A DNA stretch of 64,000 bases from Mimachlamys varia (taxonomy: Eukaryota > Mollusca > Bivalvia > Pectinida > Pectinidae), in NCBI GenBank assembly GCA_947623455.1, contig OX392542.1, forward strand, positions 6,083,625-6,147,624, read 5' to 3'. Shown piece after piece: positions 40,201 to 53,080 of this stretch (position 1 is its first letter; every line of letters starts with the position of its first letter). The notes below the pieces were generated by a model. That model searched no databases. It saw nothing but the letters and a program-made list of their open reading frames with translations, and had not been told where the DNA came from. The position numbers and the translations under genes are program-made.

Positions 40201-43200
40201 ATAATAAACAAGGAGAATAAACACAAGGTATTCTGATAATAAATAAGGAGAATAAACACAAGGTATTCTGATAATAAACAAGGAGAATAAACACAATGTA
40301 TTCTGATACAAGGAGAATAAACACAAGGTATTCTGATAATAAACAAGGGGAATAAACACAAGGTATTCTGATAATAAATAAGGAGAATAAACACAAGGTA
40401 TTCTGATAATAAACAAGGAAAATAAACACAAGGTATTCTGATAATACACAAGGGGAATAAACACAAGGTATTCTGATAATAGACAAGGAGAATAAACACA
40501 AGGTATTCTGATAATAAAAAAGGGGAATAAACACAAGGTATTCTGATACAAGGAGAATAAACACAAGGTATTCTGATACAAGGAGAATAAACACAAGGTA
40601 TTCTGATAATAAATAAGGAGAATAAACACAAGGTATTCTGATAATAAACAAGGAAAATAAACACAAGGTATTCTGATAATAGACAAGGGGAATAAACACA
40701 AGGTATTCTGATAATAGACAAGGAGAATAAACACAAGGTATTCTGATAATAAAAAAGGGGAATAAACACAAGGTATTCTGATACAAGGAGAATAAACACA
40801 AGGTATTCTGATACAAGGAGAATAAACACAAGGTATTCTGATAATAAACAAGGAGAATAAACACAAGGTATTCTGATAATAAATAAGGAGAATAAACACA
40901 AGGTATTCTGATAATAAACAAGGAGAATAAACACAAGGTATTCTGATAATACACAAGGGGAATAAACACAAGGTATTCTGATAATAGACAAGGGGAATAA
41001 ACACAAGGTATTCTGATAATAAACAAGGAGAATAAACACAAGGTATTCTGATACAAGGAGAATAAACACAAGGTATTCTGATATAAGGAGAATAAACACA
41101 AGGTATTCTGATATAAAGAGAATAAACACAAGGTATTCTGATAATAAACAAGGGGAATAAACACAAGGTATTCTGATATTAAACAAGGAGAATAAACACA
41201 AGGTATTCTGATAATAGACAAGGAGAATAAACACAAGGTATTCTGATAATAGAGAAGGGAATAAACACAAGGTATTCTGATACAAGGAGAATAAACACAT
41301 GGTATTCTGATACAAGGAGAATAAACACAAGGTATTCTGATAATAGACAAGGATAATGAACACAAGGTATTCTGATACAAGGAGAATAAAAACAAGGTAT
41401 TCTGATAATAAACAAGGAGAATAAACACAAGGTATTCTGATAATAAAAAAGGGGAATAAACACAAGGTATTCTGATAATAGACAAGGGGAATAAACACAA
41501 GGTATTCTGATACAAGGGGAATAAACACAAGGTATTCTGATACAAGGAGAATAAACACAAGGTATTCTGATACAAGAAGAATAAACACAAGGTATTCTGA
41601 TAATAGACAAGGGGAATAAACACAAGGTATTCTGATACAAGGGGAATAAACACAAGGTATTCTGATACAAGGAGAATAAACACAAGGTATTCTGATACAA
41701 GGAGAATAAACACAAGGTATTCTGATAATAGACAAGGGGAATAAACACAAGAAATTCTGATAATAAACAAGGGGAATAAACACAAGGTATTCTGATACAA
41801 GGGGAATAAACACAAGGTATTCTGATACAAGGAGAATAAACACAAGGTATTCTGATACAAGGAGAATAAACACAAGGTATTCTGATAATAAACAAGGAGA
41901 ATAAACACAAGGTATTCTGATAATAAACAAGGGGAATAAACACAAGGTATTCTGATAATAGACAAGGGGAATAAACACAAGGTATTCTGATACCAGGGGA
42001 ATAAACACAAGGTATTCTGATAATAAACAAGGAGAATAAACACAAGGTATTCTGATAATAGACAAGGAGAATAAACACAAGGTATTCTGATACAAGGAGA
42101 ATAAACACAAGGTATTCTGATAATAAACAAGGAGAATAAACACAAGGTATTCTGATAATACACAAGGGGAATAAACACAAGGTATTCTGATAATAAACAA
42201 GGATAATAAACACAAGGTATTCTGATAATAAAAAAGGAGAATAAACGCAAGGTATTCTGATAATAAACAAGGAGAATAAACACAAGGTATTCTGATACAA
42301 GGAGAATAAACACAAGGTATTCTGATAATAAACAAGGAGAATAAACACAAGGTATTCTGATAATAAACAAGGGGAATAAACACAAGGTATTCTGATAATA
42401 AACAAAGAGAATAAACACAAGATATTCTGATAAAAGACAAGGAGAATAAACACAAGGTATTCTGATACAAGGAGAATAAACACAAGGTATTCTGATAATA
42501 AACAAGGAGAATAAACACAAGGTATTCTGATAATACACAAGGGGAATAAACACAAGGTATTCTGATAATAGACAAGGGGAATAAACACAAGGTATTCTGA
42601 TAATAAACAAGGAGAATAAACACAAGGTATTCTGATACAAGGAGAATAAACACAAGGTATTCTGATATAAGGAGAATAAACACAAGGTATTCTGATATAA
42701 AGAGAATAAACACAAGGTATTCTGATAATAAACAAGGGGAATAAACACAAGGTATTCTGATATTAAACAAGGAGAATAAACACAAGGTATTCTGATAATA
42801 GACAAGGAGAATAAACACAAGGTATTCTGATAATAGAGAAGGGAATAAACACAAGGTATTCTGATACAAGGAGAATAAACACATGGTATTCTGATACAAG
42901 GAGAATAAACACAAGGTATTCTGATAATAGACAAGGATAATGAACACAAGGTATTCTGATACAAGGAGAATAAAAACAAGGTATTCTGATAATAAACAAG
43001 GAGAATAAACACAAGGTATTCTGATAATAAAAAAGGGGAATAAACACAAGGTATTCTGATAATAGACAAGGGGAATAAACACAAGGTATTCTGATACAAG
43101 GGGAATAAACACAAGGTATTCTGATACAAGGAGAATAAACACAAGGTATTCTGATACAAGGAGAATAAACACAAGGTATTCTGATAATAGACAAGGGGAA

Positions 43201-46200
43201 TAAACACAAGGTATTCTGATACAAGGGGAATAAACACAAGGTATTCTGATACAAGGAGAATAAACACAAGGTATTCTGATACAAGGAGAATAAACACAAG
43301 GTATTCTGATAATAGACAAGGGGAATAAACACAAGAAATTCTGATAATAAACAAGGGGAATAAACACAAGGTATTCTGATACAAGGGGAATAAACACAAG
43401 GTATTCTGATAATAAACAAGGATAATAAACACAAGGTATTCTGATAATAAAAAAGGAGAATAAACGCAAGGTATTCTGATAATAAACAAGGAGAATAAAC
43501 ACAAGGTATTCTGATAATAAACAAGGAGAATAAACACAAGGTATTCTGATAATAAACAAGGAGAATAAACACAAGGTATTCTGATAATAGACAAGGAGAA
43601 TAAACACAAGGTATTCTGATACAAGGAGAATAAACACAAGGTATTCTGATAATAAACAAGGAGAATAAACACAAGGTATTCTGATAATAAACAAGGGGAA
43701 TAAACACAAGGTATTCTGATAATAAACAAAGAGAATAAACACAAGATATTCTGATAAAAGACAAGGAGAATAAACACAAGGTATTCTGATACAAGGAGAA
43801 TAAACACAAGGTATTCTGATAATAAAAAAGGGGAATAAACACAAGGTATTCTGATAATAAACAAGGGGAATAAACACAAGGTATTCTGATACAAGGAGAA
43901 TAAACACAAGGTATTCTGATAATAAACAAGGAGAATAAACACAAGGTATTCTGATAATAAACAAGGAGAATAAACACAAGGTATTCTGATACAAGGAGAA
44001 TAAACACAAGGTATTCTGATAATAAACAAAGAGAATAAACACAAGGTATTCTGATAATAAACAAGGAGAATAAACACAAGGTATTCTGATACAAGGAGAA
44101 TAAACACAAGGTATTCTGATAATAAACAAGGGGAATAAACACAAGGTATTCTGATAATAAAAAAGGAGAATAAACACAAGGTATTCTGATAATAAACAAG
44201 GAGAATAAACACAAGGTATTCTGATAATACACAAGGGGAATAAACACAAGGTATTCTGATAATAGACAAGGATAATGAACACAAGGTATTCTGATAATAG
44301 ACAAGGAGAATAAACACAAGGTATTCTGATAATAAAAAAGGGGAATAAACACAAGGTATTCTGAAACAAGGAGAATAAACACAAGGTATTCTGATACAAG
44401 GAGAATAAACACAAGGTATTCTGATAATAAACAAGGAGAATAAACACAAGGTATTCTGATAATAAACAAGGAGAATAAACACAAGGTATTCTGATAATAG
44501 ACAAGGAGAATAAACACAAGGTATTCTGATAATACACAAGGGGAATAAACACAAGGTATTCTGATAATACACAAGGGGAATAAACACAAGGTATTCTGAT
44601 AATAGACAAGGGGAATAAACACAAGGTATTCTGATAATAAACAAGGAGAATAAACACAAGGTATTCTGATACAAAGAGAATAAACACAAGGTATTCTGAT
44701 ATAAGGAGAATAAACACAAGGTATTCTGATATAAAGAGAATAAACACAAGGTATTCTGATAATAAACAAGGGGAATAAACACAAGGTATTCTGATATTAA
44801 ACAAGGAGAATAAACACAAGGTATTCTGATAATAGACAAGGAGAATAAACACAAGGTATTCTGATAATAGACAAGGGAATAAACACAAGGTATTCTGATA
44901 CAAGGAGAATAAACACATGGTATTCTGATACAAGGAGAATAAACACAAGGTATTCTGATAATAGACAAGGATAATGAACACAAGGTATTCTGATACAAGG
45001 AGAATAAAAACAAGGTATTCTGATAATAAACAAGGAGAATAAACACAAGGTATTCTGATAATAAAAAAGGAGAATAAACACAAGGTATTCTGATACAAGG
45101 GGAATAAACACAAGGTATTCTGATACAAGGAGAATAAACACAAGGTATTCTGATACAAGGAGAATAAACACAAGGTATTCTGATAATAGACAAGGGGAAT
45201 AAACACAAGGTATTCTGATACAAGGGGAATAAACACAAGGTATTCTGATACAAGGAGAATAAACACAAGGTATTCTGATACAAGGAGAATAAACACAAGG
45301 TATTCTGATAATAGACAAGGGGAATAAACACAAGAAATTCTGATAATAAACAAGGGGAATAAACACAAGGTATTCTGATACAAGGGGAATAAACACAAGG
45401 TATTCTGATACAAGGAGAATAAACACAAGGTATTCTGATACAAGGAGAATAAACACAAGGTATTCTGATACAAGGAGAATAAACACAAGGTAGTCTGATA
45501 ATAAACAAGGAGAATAAACACAAGGTATTCTGATAATAAACAAGGAGAATAAACACAAGGTATTCTGATACAAGGAAAATAAACACAAGGTATTCTGATA
45601 ATAAACAAGGAGAATAAACACAAGGTATTCTGATAATAAACAAGGAGAATAAACACAAGGTATTCTGATAATAAACAAGGAGAATAAACACAAGGTATTC
45701 TGATAATAAAAAAGGAGAATAAACGCAAGGTATTCTGATAATAAACAAGGAGAATAAACACAAGGTATTCTGATAATAAACAAGGAGAATAAACACAAGG
45801 TATTCTGATACAAGGAGAATAAACACAAGGTATTCTGATACAAGGAGAATAAACACAAGGTATTCTGATAATAAACAAGGAGAATAAACACAAGGTATTC
45901 TGATAATAAACAAGGAGAATAAACACAAGGTATTCTGATAAAAGGAAAATAAACACAAGGTATTCTGATACAAGGAGAATAAACACAAGGTATTCTGATA
46001 ATAAACAAGGAGAATAAACACAAGGTATTCTGATAATAAACAAGGAGAATAAACACAAGGTATTCTGATAATAAACAAGGAGAATAAACACAAGGTATTC
46101 TGATGATAAACAAGGAGAATAAACACAAGGTATTCTGATGATAAACAAGGAGAATAAATACAAGGTATTCTGATAATAGATAAGGGGAATAAACACAAGG

Positions 46201-49200
46201 TATTCTGATACAAGGAGAATAAACACAAGGTATTCTGATACAAGGAGAATAAACACAAGGTATTCTGTAATAGACAAGGAGAATAAACACAAGGTATTCT
46301 GATAATAGACAAGGAGAATAAACACAAGGTATTCTGATAATAAACAAGGGGAATAAACACAAGGTATTCTGATAATAAACAAGGAGAATAAACACAAGGT
46401 TTTCTGATACAAGGAGAATAAACACAAGGTATTCTGATAACACACAAGGGGAATAAACACAAGGTATTCTGATAATAAACAAGGGGAATAAACACAAGGT
46501 ATTCCGATAATAGACAAGGAGAATAAACACAAGGTATTCTGATACAAGGAGAATAAACACAAGGTATTCTGATAATACACAAGGGGAATAAACACAAGGT
46601 ATTCTGATAATAAACCAGGAGAATAAACACAAGGTATTCTGATAATAAACAAGGAGAATAAACACAAGGTATTCTGATACAAGGAGAATAAACACAAGGT
46701 ATTCTGATACAAGGAGAATAAACACAAGGTATTCTGATAATAAACAAGGAGAATAAACACAAGGTATTCTGATAATAAACAAGGGGAATAAACACAAGGT
46801 ATTCTGATAATAGACAAGGGGAATAAACACAAGGTATTCTGATACCAGGGGAATAAACACAAGGTATTCTGATAATAAACAAGGAGAATAAACACAAGGT
46901 ATTCTGATAATAGACAAGGAGAATAAACACAAGGTATTCTGATACAAGGAGAATAAACACAAGGTATTCTGATAATAAACAAGGAGAATAAACACAAGGT
47001 ATTCTGATAATACACAAGGGGAATAAACACAAGGTATTCTGATAATAAACAAGGATAATAAACACAAGGTATTCTGATAATAAAAAAGGAGAATAAACGC
47101 AAGGTATTCTGATAATAAACAAGGAGAATAAACACAAGGTATTCTGATACAAGGAGAATAAACACAAGGTATTCTGATAATAAACAAGGAGAATAAACAC
47201 AAGGTATTCTGATAATAAACAAGGGGAATAAACACAAGGTATTCTGATAATAAACAAGGAGAATAAACACAAGATATTCTGATAAAAGACAAGGAGAATA
47301 AACACAAGATATTCTGATACAAGGAGAATAAACACAAGGTATTCTGATAATAAACAAGGAGAATAAACACAAGGTATTCTGATAATACACAAGGGGAATA
47401 AACACAAGGTATTCTGATAATAGACAAGGGGAATAAACACAAGGTATTCTGATAATAAACAAGGAGAATAAACACAAGGTATTCTGATACAAGGAGAATA
47501 AACACAAGGTATTCTGATATAAGGAGAATAAACACAAGGTATTCTGATATAAAGAGAATAAACACAAGGTATTCTGATAATAAACAAGGGGAATAAACAC
47601 AAGGTATTCTGATATTAAACAAGGAGAATAAACACAAGGTATTCTGATAATAGACAAGGAGAATAAACACAAGGTATTCTGATAATAGAGAAGGGAATAA
47701 ACACAAGGTATTCTGATACAAGGAGAATAAACACATGGTATTCTGATACAAGGAGAATAAACACAAGGTATTCTGATAATAGACAAGGATAATGAACACA
47801 AGGTATTCTGATACAAGGAGAATAAAAACAAGGTATTCTGATAATAAACAAGGAGAATAAACACAAGGTATTCTGATAATAAAAAAGGGGAATAAACACA
47901 AGGTATTCTGATAATAGACAAGGGGAATAAACACAAGGTATTCTGATACAAGGGGAATAAACACAAGGTATTCTGATACAAGGAGAATAAACACAAGGTA
48001 TTCTGATACAAGGAGAATAAACACAAGGTATTCTGATAATAGACAAGGGGAATAAACACAAGGTATTCTGATACAAGGGGAATAAACACAAGGTATTCTG
48101 ATACAAGGAGAATAAACACAAGGTATTCTGATACAAGGAGAATAAACACAAGGTATTCTGATAATAGACAAGGGGAATAAACACAAGAAATTCTGATAAT
48201 AAACAAGGGGAATAAACACAAGGTATTCTGATACAAGGGGAATAAACACAAGGTATTCTGATAATAAACAAGGATAATAAACACAAGGTATTCTGATAAT
48301 AAAAAAGGAGAATAAACGCAAGGTATTCTGATAATAAACAAGGAGAATAAACACAAGGTATTCTGATAATAAACAAGGAGAATAAACACAAGGTATTCTG
48401 ATAATAAACAAGGAGAATAAACACAAGGTATTCTGATAATAGACAAGGAGAATAAACACAAGGTATTCTGATACAAGGAGAATAAACACAAGGTATTCTG
48501 ATAATAAACAAGGAGAATAAACACAAGGTATTCTGATAATAAACAAGGGGAATAAACACAAGGTATTCTGATAATAAACAAAGAGAATAAACACAAGATA
48601 TTCTGATAAAAGACAAGGAGAATAAACACAAGGTATTCTGATACAAGGAGAATAAACACAAGGTATTCTGATAATAAAAAAGGGGAATAAACACAAGGTA
48701 TTCTGATAATAAACAAGGGGAATAAACACAAGGTATTCTGATACAAGGAGAATAAACACAAGGTATTCTGATAATAAACAAGGAGAATAAACACAAGGTA
48801 TTCTGATAATAAACAAGGAGAATAAACACAAGGTATTCTGATACAAGGAGAATAAACACAAGGTATTCTGATAATAAACAAAGAGAATAAACACAAGGTA
48901 TTCTGATAATAAACAAGGAGAATAAACACAAGGTATTCTGATACAAGGAGAATAAACACAAGGTATTCTGATAATAAACAAGGGGAATAAACACAAGGTA
49001 TTCTGATAATAAAAAAGGAGAATAAACACAAGGTATTCTGATAATAAACAAGGAGAATAAACACAAGGTATTCTGATAATACACAAGGGGAATAAACACA
49101 AGGTATTCTGATAATAGACAAGGATAATGAACACAAGGTATTCTGATAATAGACAAGGAGAATAAACACAAGGTATTCTGATAATAAAAAAGGGGAATAA

Positions 49201-52200
49201 ACACAAGGTATTCTGAAACAAGGAGAATAAACACAAGGTATTCTGATATAAGGAGAATAAACACAAGGTATTCTGATAATAAACAAGGAGAATAAACACA
49301 AGGTATTCTGATAATAAACAAGGAGAATAAACACAAGGTATTCTGATAATAGACAAGGAGAATAAACACAAGGTATTCTGATAATACACAAGGGGAATAA
49401 ACACAAGGTATTCTGATAATACACAAGGGGAATAAACACAAGGTATTCTGATAATAGACAAGGGGAATAAACACAAGGTATTCTGATAATAAACAAGGAG
49501 AATAAACACAAGGTATTCTGATACAAAGAGAATAAACACAAGGTATTCTGATATAAGGAGAATAAACACAAGGTATTCTGATATAAAGAGAATAAACACA
49601 AGGTATTCTGATAATAAACAAGGGGAATAAACACAAGGTATTCTGATATTAAACAAGGAGAATAAACACAAGGTATTCTGATAATAGACAAGGAGAATAA
49701 ACACAAGGTATTCTGATAATAGACAAGGGAATAAACACAAGGTATTCTGATACAAGGAGAATAAACACATGGTATTCTGATACAAGGAGAATAAACACAA
49801 GGTATTCTGATAATAGACAAGGATAATGAACACAAGGTATTCTGATACAAGGAGAATAAAAACAAGGTATTCTGATAATAAACAAGGAGAATAAACACAA
49901 GGTATTCTGATAATAAAAAAGGAGAATAAACACAAGGTATTCTGATACAAGGGGAATAAACACAAGGTATTCTGATACAAGGAGAATAAACACAAGGTAT
50001 TCTGATACAAGGAGAATAAACACAAGGTATTCTGATAATAGACAAGGGGAATAAACACAAGGTATTCTGATACAAGGGGAATAAACACAAGGTATTCTGA
50101 TACAAGGAGAATAAACACAAGGTATTCTGATACAAGGAGAATAAACACAAGGTATTCTGATAATAGACAAGGGGAATAAACACAAGAAATTCTGATAATA
50201 AACAAGGGGAATAAACACAAGGTATTCTGATACAAGGGGAATAAACACAAGGTATTCTGATACAAGGAGAATAAACACAAGGTATTCTGATACAAGGAGA
50301 ATAAACACAAGGTATTCTGATACAAGGAGAATAAACACAAGGTAGTCTGATAATAAACAAGGAGAATAAACACAAGGTATTCTGATAATAAACAAGGAGA
50401 ATAAACACAAGGTATTCTGATACAAGGAAAATAAACACAAGGTATTCTGATAATAAACAAGGAGAATAAACACAAGGTATTCTGATAATAAACAAGGAGA
50501 ATAAACACAAGGTATTCTGATAATAAACAAGGAGAATAAACACAAGGTATTCTGATAATAAAAAAGGAGAATAAACGCAAGGTATTCTGATAATAAACAA
50601 GGAGAATAAACACAAGGTATTCTGATAATAAACAAGGAGAATAAACACAAGGTATTCTGATACAAGGAGAATAAACACAAGGTATTCTGATACAAGGAGA
50701 ATAAACACAAGGTATTCTGATAATAAACAAGGAGAATAAACACAAGGTATTCTGATAATAAACAAGGAGAATAAACACAAGGTATTCTGATAAAAGGAAA
50801 ATAAACACAAGGTATTCTGATACAAGGAGAATAAACACAAGGTATTCTGATAATAAACAAGGAGAATAAACACAAGGTATTCTGATAATAAACAAGGAGA
50901 ATAAACACAAGGTATTCTGATAATAAACAAGGAGAATAAACACAAGGTATTCTGATGATAAACAAGGAGAATAAACACAAGGTATTCTGATGATAAACAA
51001 GGAGAATAAATACAAGGTATTCTGATAATAGATAAGGGGAATAAACACAAGGTATTCTGATACAAGGAGAATAAACACAAGGTATTCTGATACAAGGAGA
51101 ATAAACACAAGGTATTCTGTAATAGACAAGGAGAATAAACACAAGGTATTCTGATAATAGACAAGGAGAATAAACACAAGGTATTCTGATAATAAACAAG
51201 GGGAATAAACACAAGGTATTCTGATAATAAACAAGGAGAATAAACACAAGGTTTTCTGATACAAGGAGAATAAACACAAGGTATTCTGATAACACACAAG
51301 GGGAATAAACACAAGGTATTCTGATAATAAACAAGGGGAATAAACACAAGGTATTCCGATAATAGACAAGGAGAATAAACACAAGGTATTCTGATACAAG
51401 GAGAATAAACACAAGGTATTCTGATAATACACAAGGGGAATAAACACAAGGTATTCTGATAATAAACCAGGAGAATAAACACAAGGTATTCTGATAATAA
51501 ACAAGGAGAATAAACACAAGGTATTCTGATACAAGGAGAATAAACACAAGGTATTCTGATAATAAACAAAGAGAATAAACACAAGGTATTCTGATAATAA
51601 ACAAGGGGAATAAACACAAGGTATTCTGATAATAAACAAGGAGAATAAACACAAGGTATTCTGATACAAGGAGAATAAACACAAGGTATTCTGATAATAA
51701 ACAAAGAGAATAAACACAAGGTATTCTGATAATAAACAAGGGGAATAAACACAAGGTATTCTGATAATAAACAAGGAAAATAAACACAAGGTATTCTGAT
51801 AATAAACAAGGAGAATAAACACAAGGTATTCTGATACAAGGGGAATAAACAAAAGGTAGTCTGATAATAGACAAGACAAGGAGAATAAACACAAGGTATT
51901 CTGATAATAGATAAGGGGAATAAACACAAGGTATTCTGATACAAGGGGAATAAACACAAGGTATTCTGATAATAAACAAGGAGAATAAACACAAGGTATT
52001 CTGATACAAGGAGAATAAACACAAGGTATTCTGATAATAAAAAAGGGGAATAAACACAAGGTATTCTGATACAAGGAGAATAAACACAGGTATTCTGATA
52101 CAAGGAGAATAAACACAAGGTATTCTGATACAAGGAGAATAAACACAAGGTATTCTGATAATAAGCAAGGAAAATAAACACAAGGTATTCTGATACATGG
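37293..52200. repeat. Higher-order repeat of satellite B, right half (4,852 bp)
   Basis: The marker CTGATATTAAAC occurs at about 37290, 39356, 41174, 42758, 44792, 47610 and 49644. The pairs 42.76/47.61 kb and 44.79/49.64 kb are exactly 4,852 bp apart. So are the CTGTAATAG variant (46265 and 51117) and the GTTTTCTGATAC variant (46399 and 51251). Smaller subunits of about 1.6, 1.8, 2.03 and 2.8 kb lie within. The left-half markers (CTAATA pairs, GGAGCACAAGG) are absent apart from one CTAATA near 37940, so the two halves amplified separately. Confidence 0.85.
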
Positions 52201-53080
52201 AGAATAAACACAGATATTCTGATACAAGGGGAATAAACACAAGGTATTCTGATACAAGGAGAATAAACACAGGTATTCTGATACAAGGGGAATAAACACA
52301 AGGTATTCTGATAACACACAAGGGGAATAAACACAAGGTATTCTGATACATGGAGAAAAAACACAGATATTCTGATACAAGGGGAATAAACACAAGGTAT
52401 TCTGATACAAGGGGAATAAACACAAGGTATTCTGATACAAGGAGAATAAACACAAGGTATTCTGATAATAAACAAAGAGAATAAACACAAGGTATTCTGA
52501 TACAAGGAAAATAAACACAAGGTATTCTGATAATAAACAAGGAGAATAAACACAAGGTATTCTGATAATAAACAAAGAGAATAAACACAAGGTATTCTGA
52601 TACAAGGGGAATAAACACAAGGTATTCTGATAATAAACAAAGAGAATAAACACAAGGTATTCTGATACAAGGGGAATAAACACAAGGTATTCTGATAATA
52701 AACAAGGAGAATAAACACAAGGTATTCTGATAATAAACAAGGGGAATAAACACAAGGTATTCTGATAATAAACAAGGAGAATAAACACAAGGTATTCTGA
52801 TAATAAACAAGGGGAATAAACACAAGGTATTCTGATAATAAACAAGGAGAATAAACATAAGGTATTCTGATAATAGACAAGGAGAATAAACGCAAGGTAT
52901 TCTGATAATAAACAAGGAGAATAAACACAATGTATTCGGATAATAAACAAGGAGAATGAACACATGGTTTTCTGATAATAGGCAGTGGCAATAAATTAAA
53001 CACAAATCATTATAAGGGAAAAGCACAAGGTGATACAGAAAGACGTGGAGATACAGTGTAGTTAGATAAATAGAGGAGAT

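Larger units (their letters stand above)
14270..52980. repeat. Satellite B: 35/30-bp tandem array, about 38.7 kb
   Basis: The unit consists of ACAAGG(A/G)GAATAAACAC followed by AAGGTATTCTGATA. It is 35 bp when followed by a five-base linker (ATAAA, or with the variants ATAGA and ATACA) and 30 bp when the linker is absent. Roughly 1,100-1,200 units are present. Units differ mainly by linker type and by the A/G after CAAGG; other changes are rare. The minus strand of the unit has no stop in any frame, and 35 bp shifts the frame each unit. Apparent ORFs of up to 5,058 codons therefore run through it, all made of the same three peptide segments (SEYLVFILLV, YQNTLCLFSL, IIRIPCVYSPC). I do not call these genes. 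Units at both edges are decayed. Confidence 0.97.

Noticed and set aside
14490..52970. CRISPR-like repeat array
   Set aside because: Units are contiguous with no unique spacers, and the genome is that of an animal.
14270..52980. Centromeric identity of satellite B
   Set aside because: Size and higher-order structure are compatible, but a 39-kb array between two genes gives no direct evidence of centromere function.
14234..53026. Giant minus-strand ORFs (up to 5,058 codons) as genes encoding Leu/Tyr/Cys-rich repeat proteins
   Set aside because: All consist of the same three peptides from a 35-bp unit read in three frames. Frames overlap each other completely, starts are arbitrary, and there are no non-repeat domains. 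They are explained by a stop-free repeat unit.
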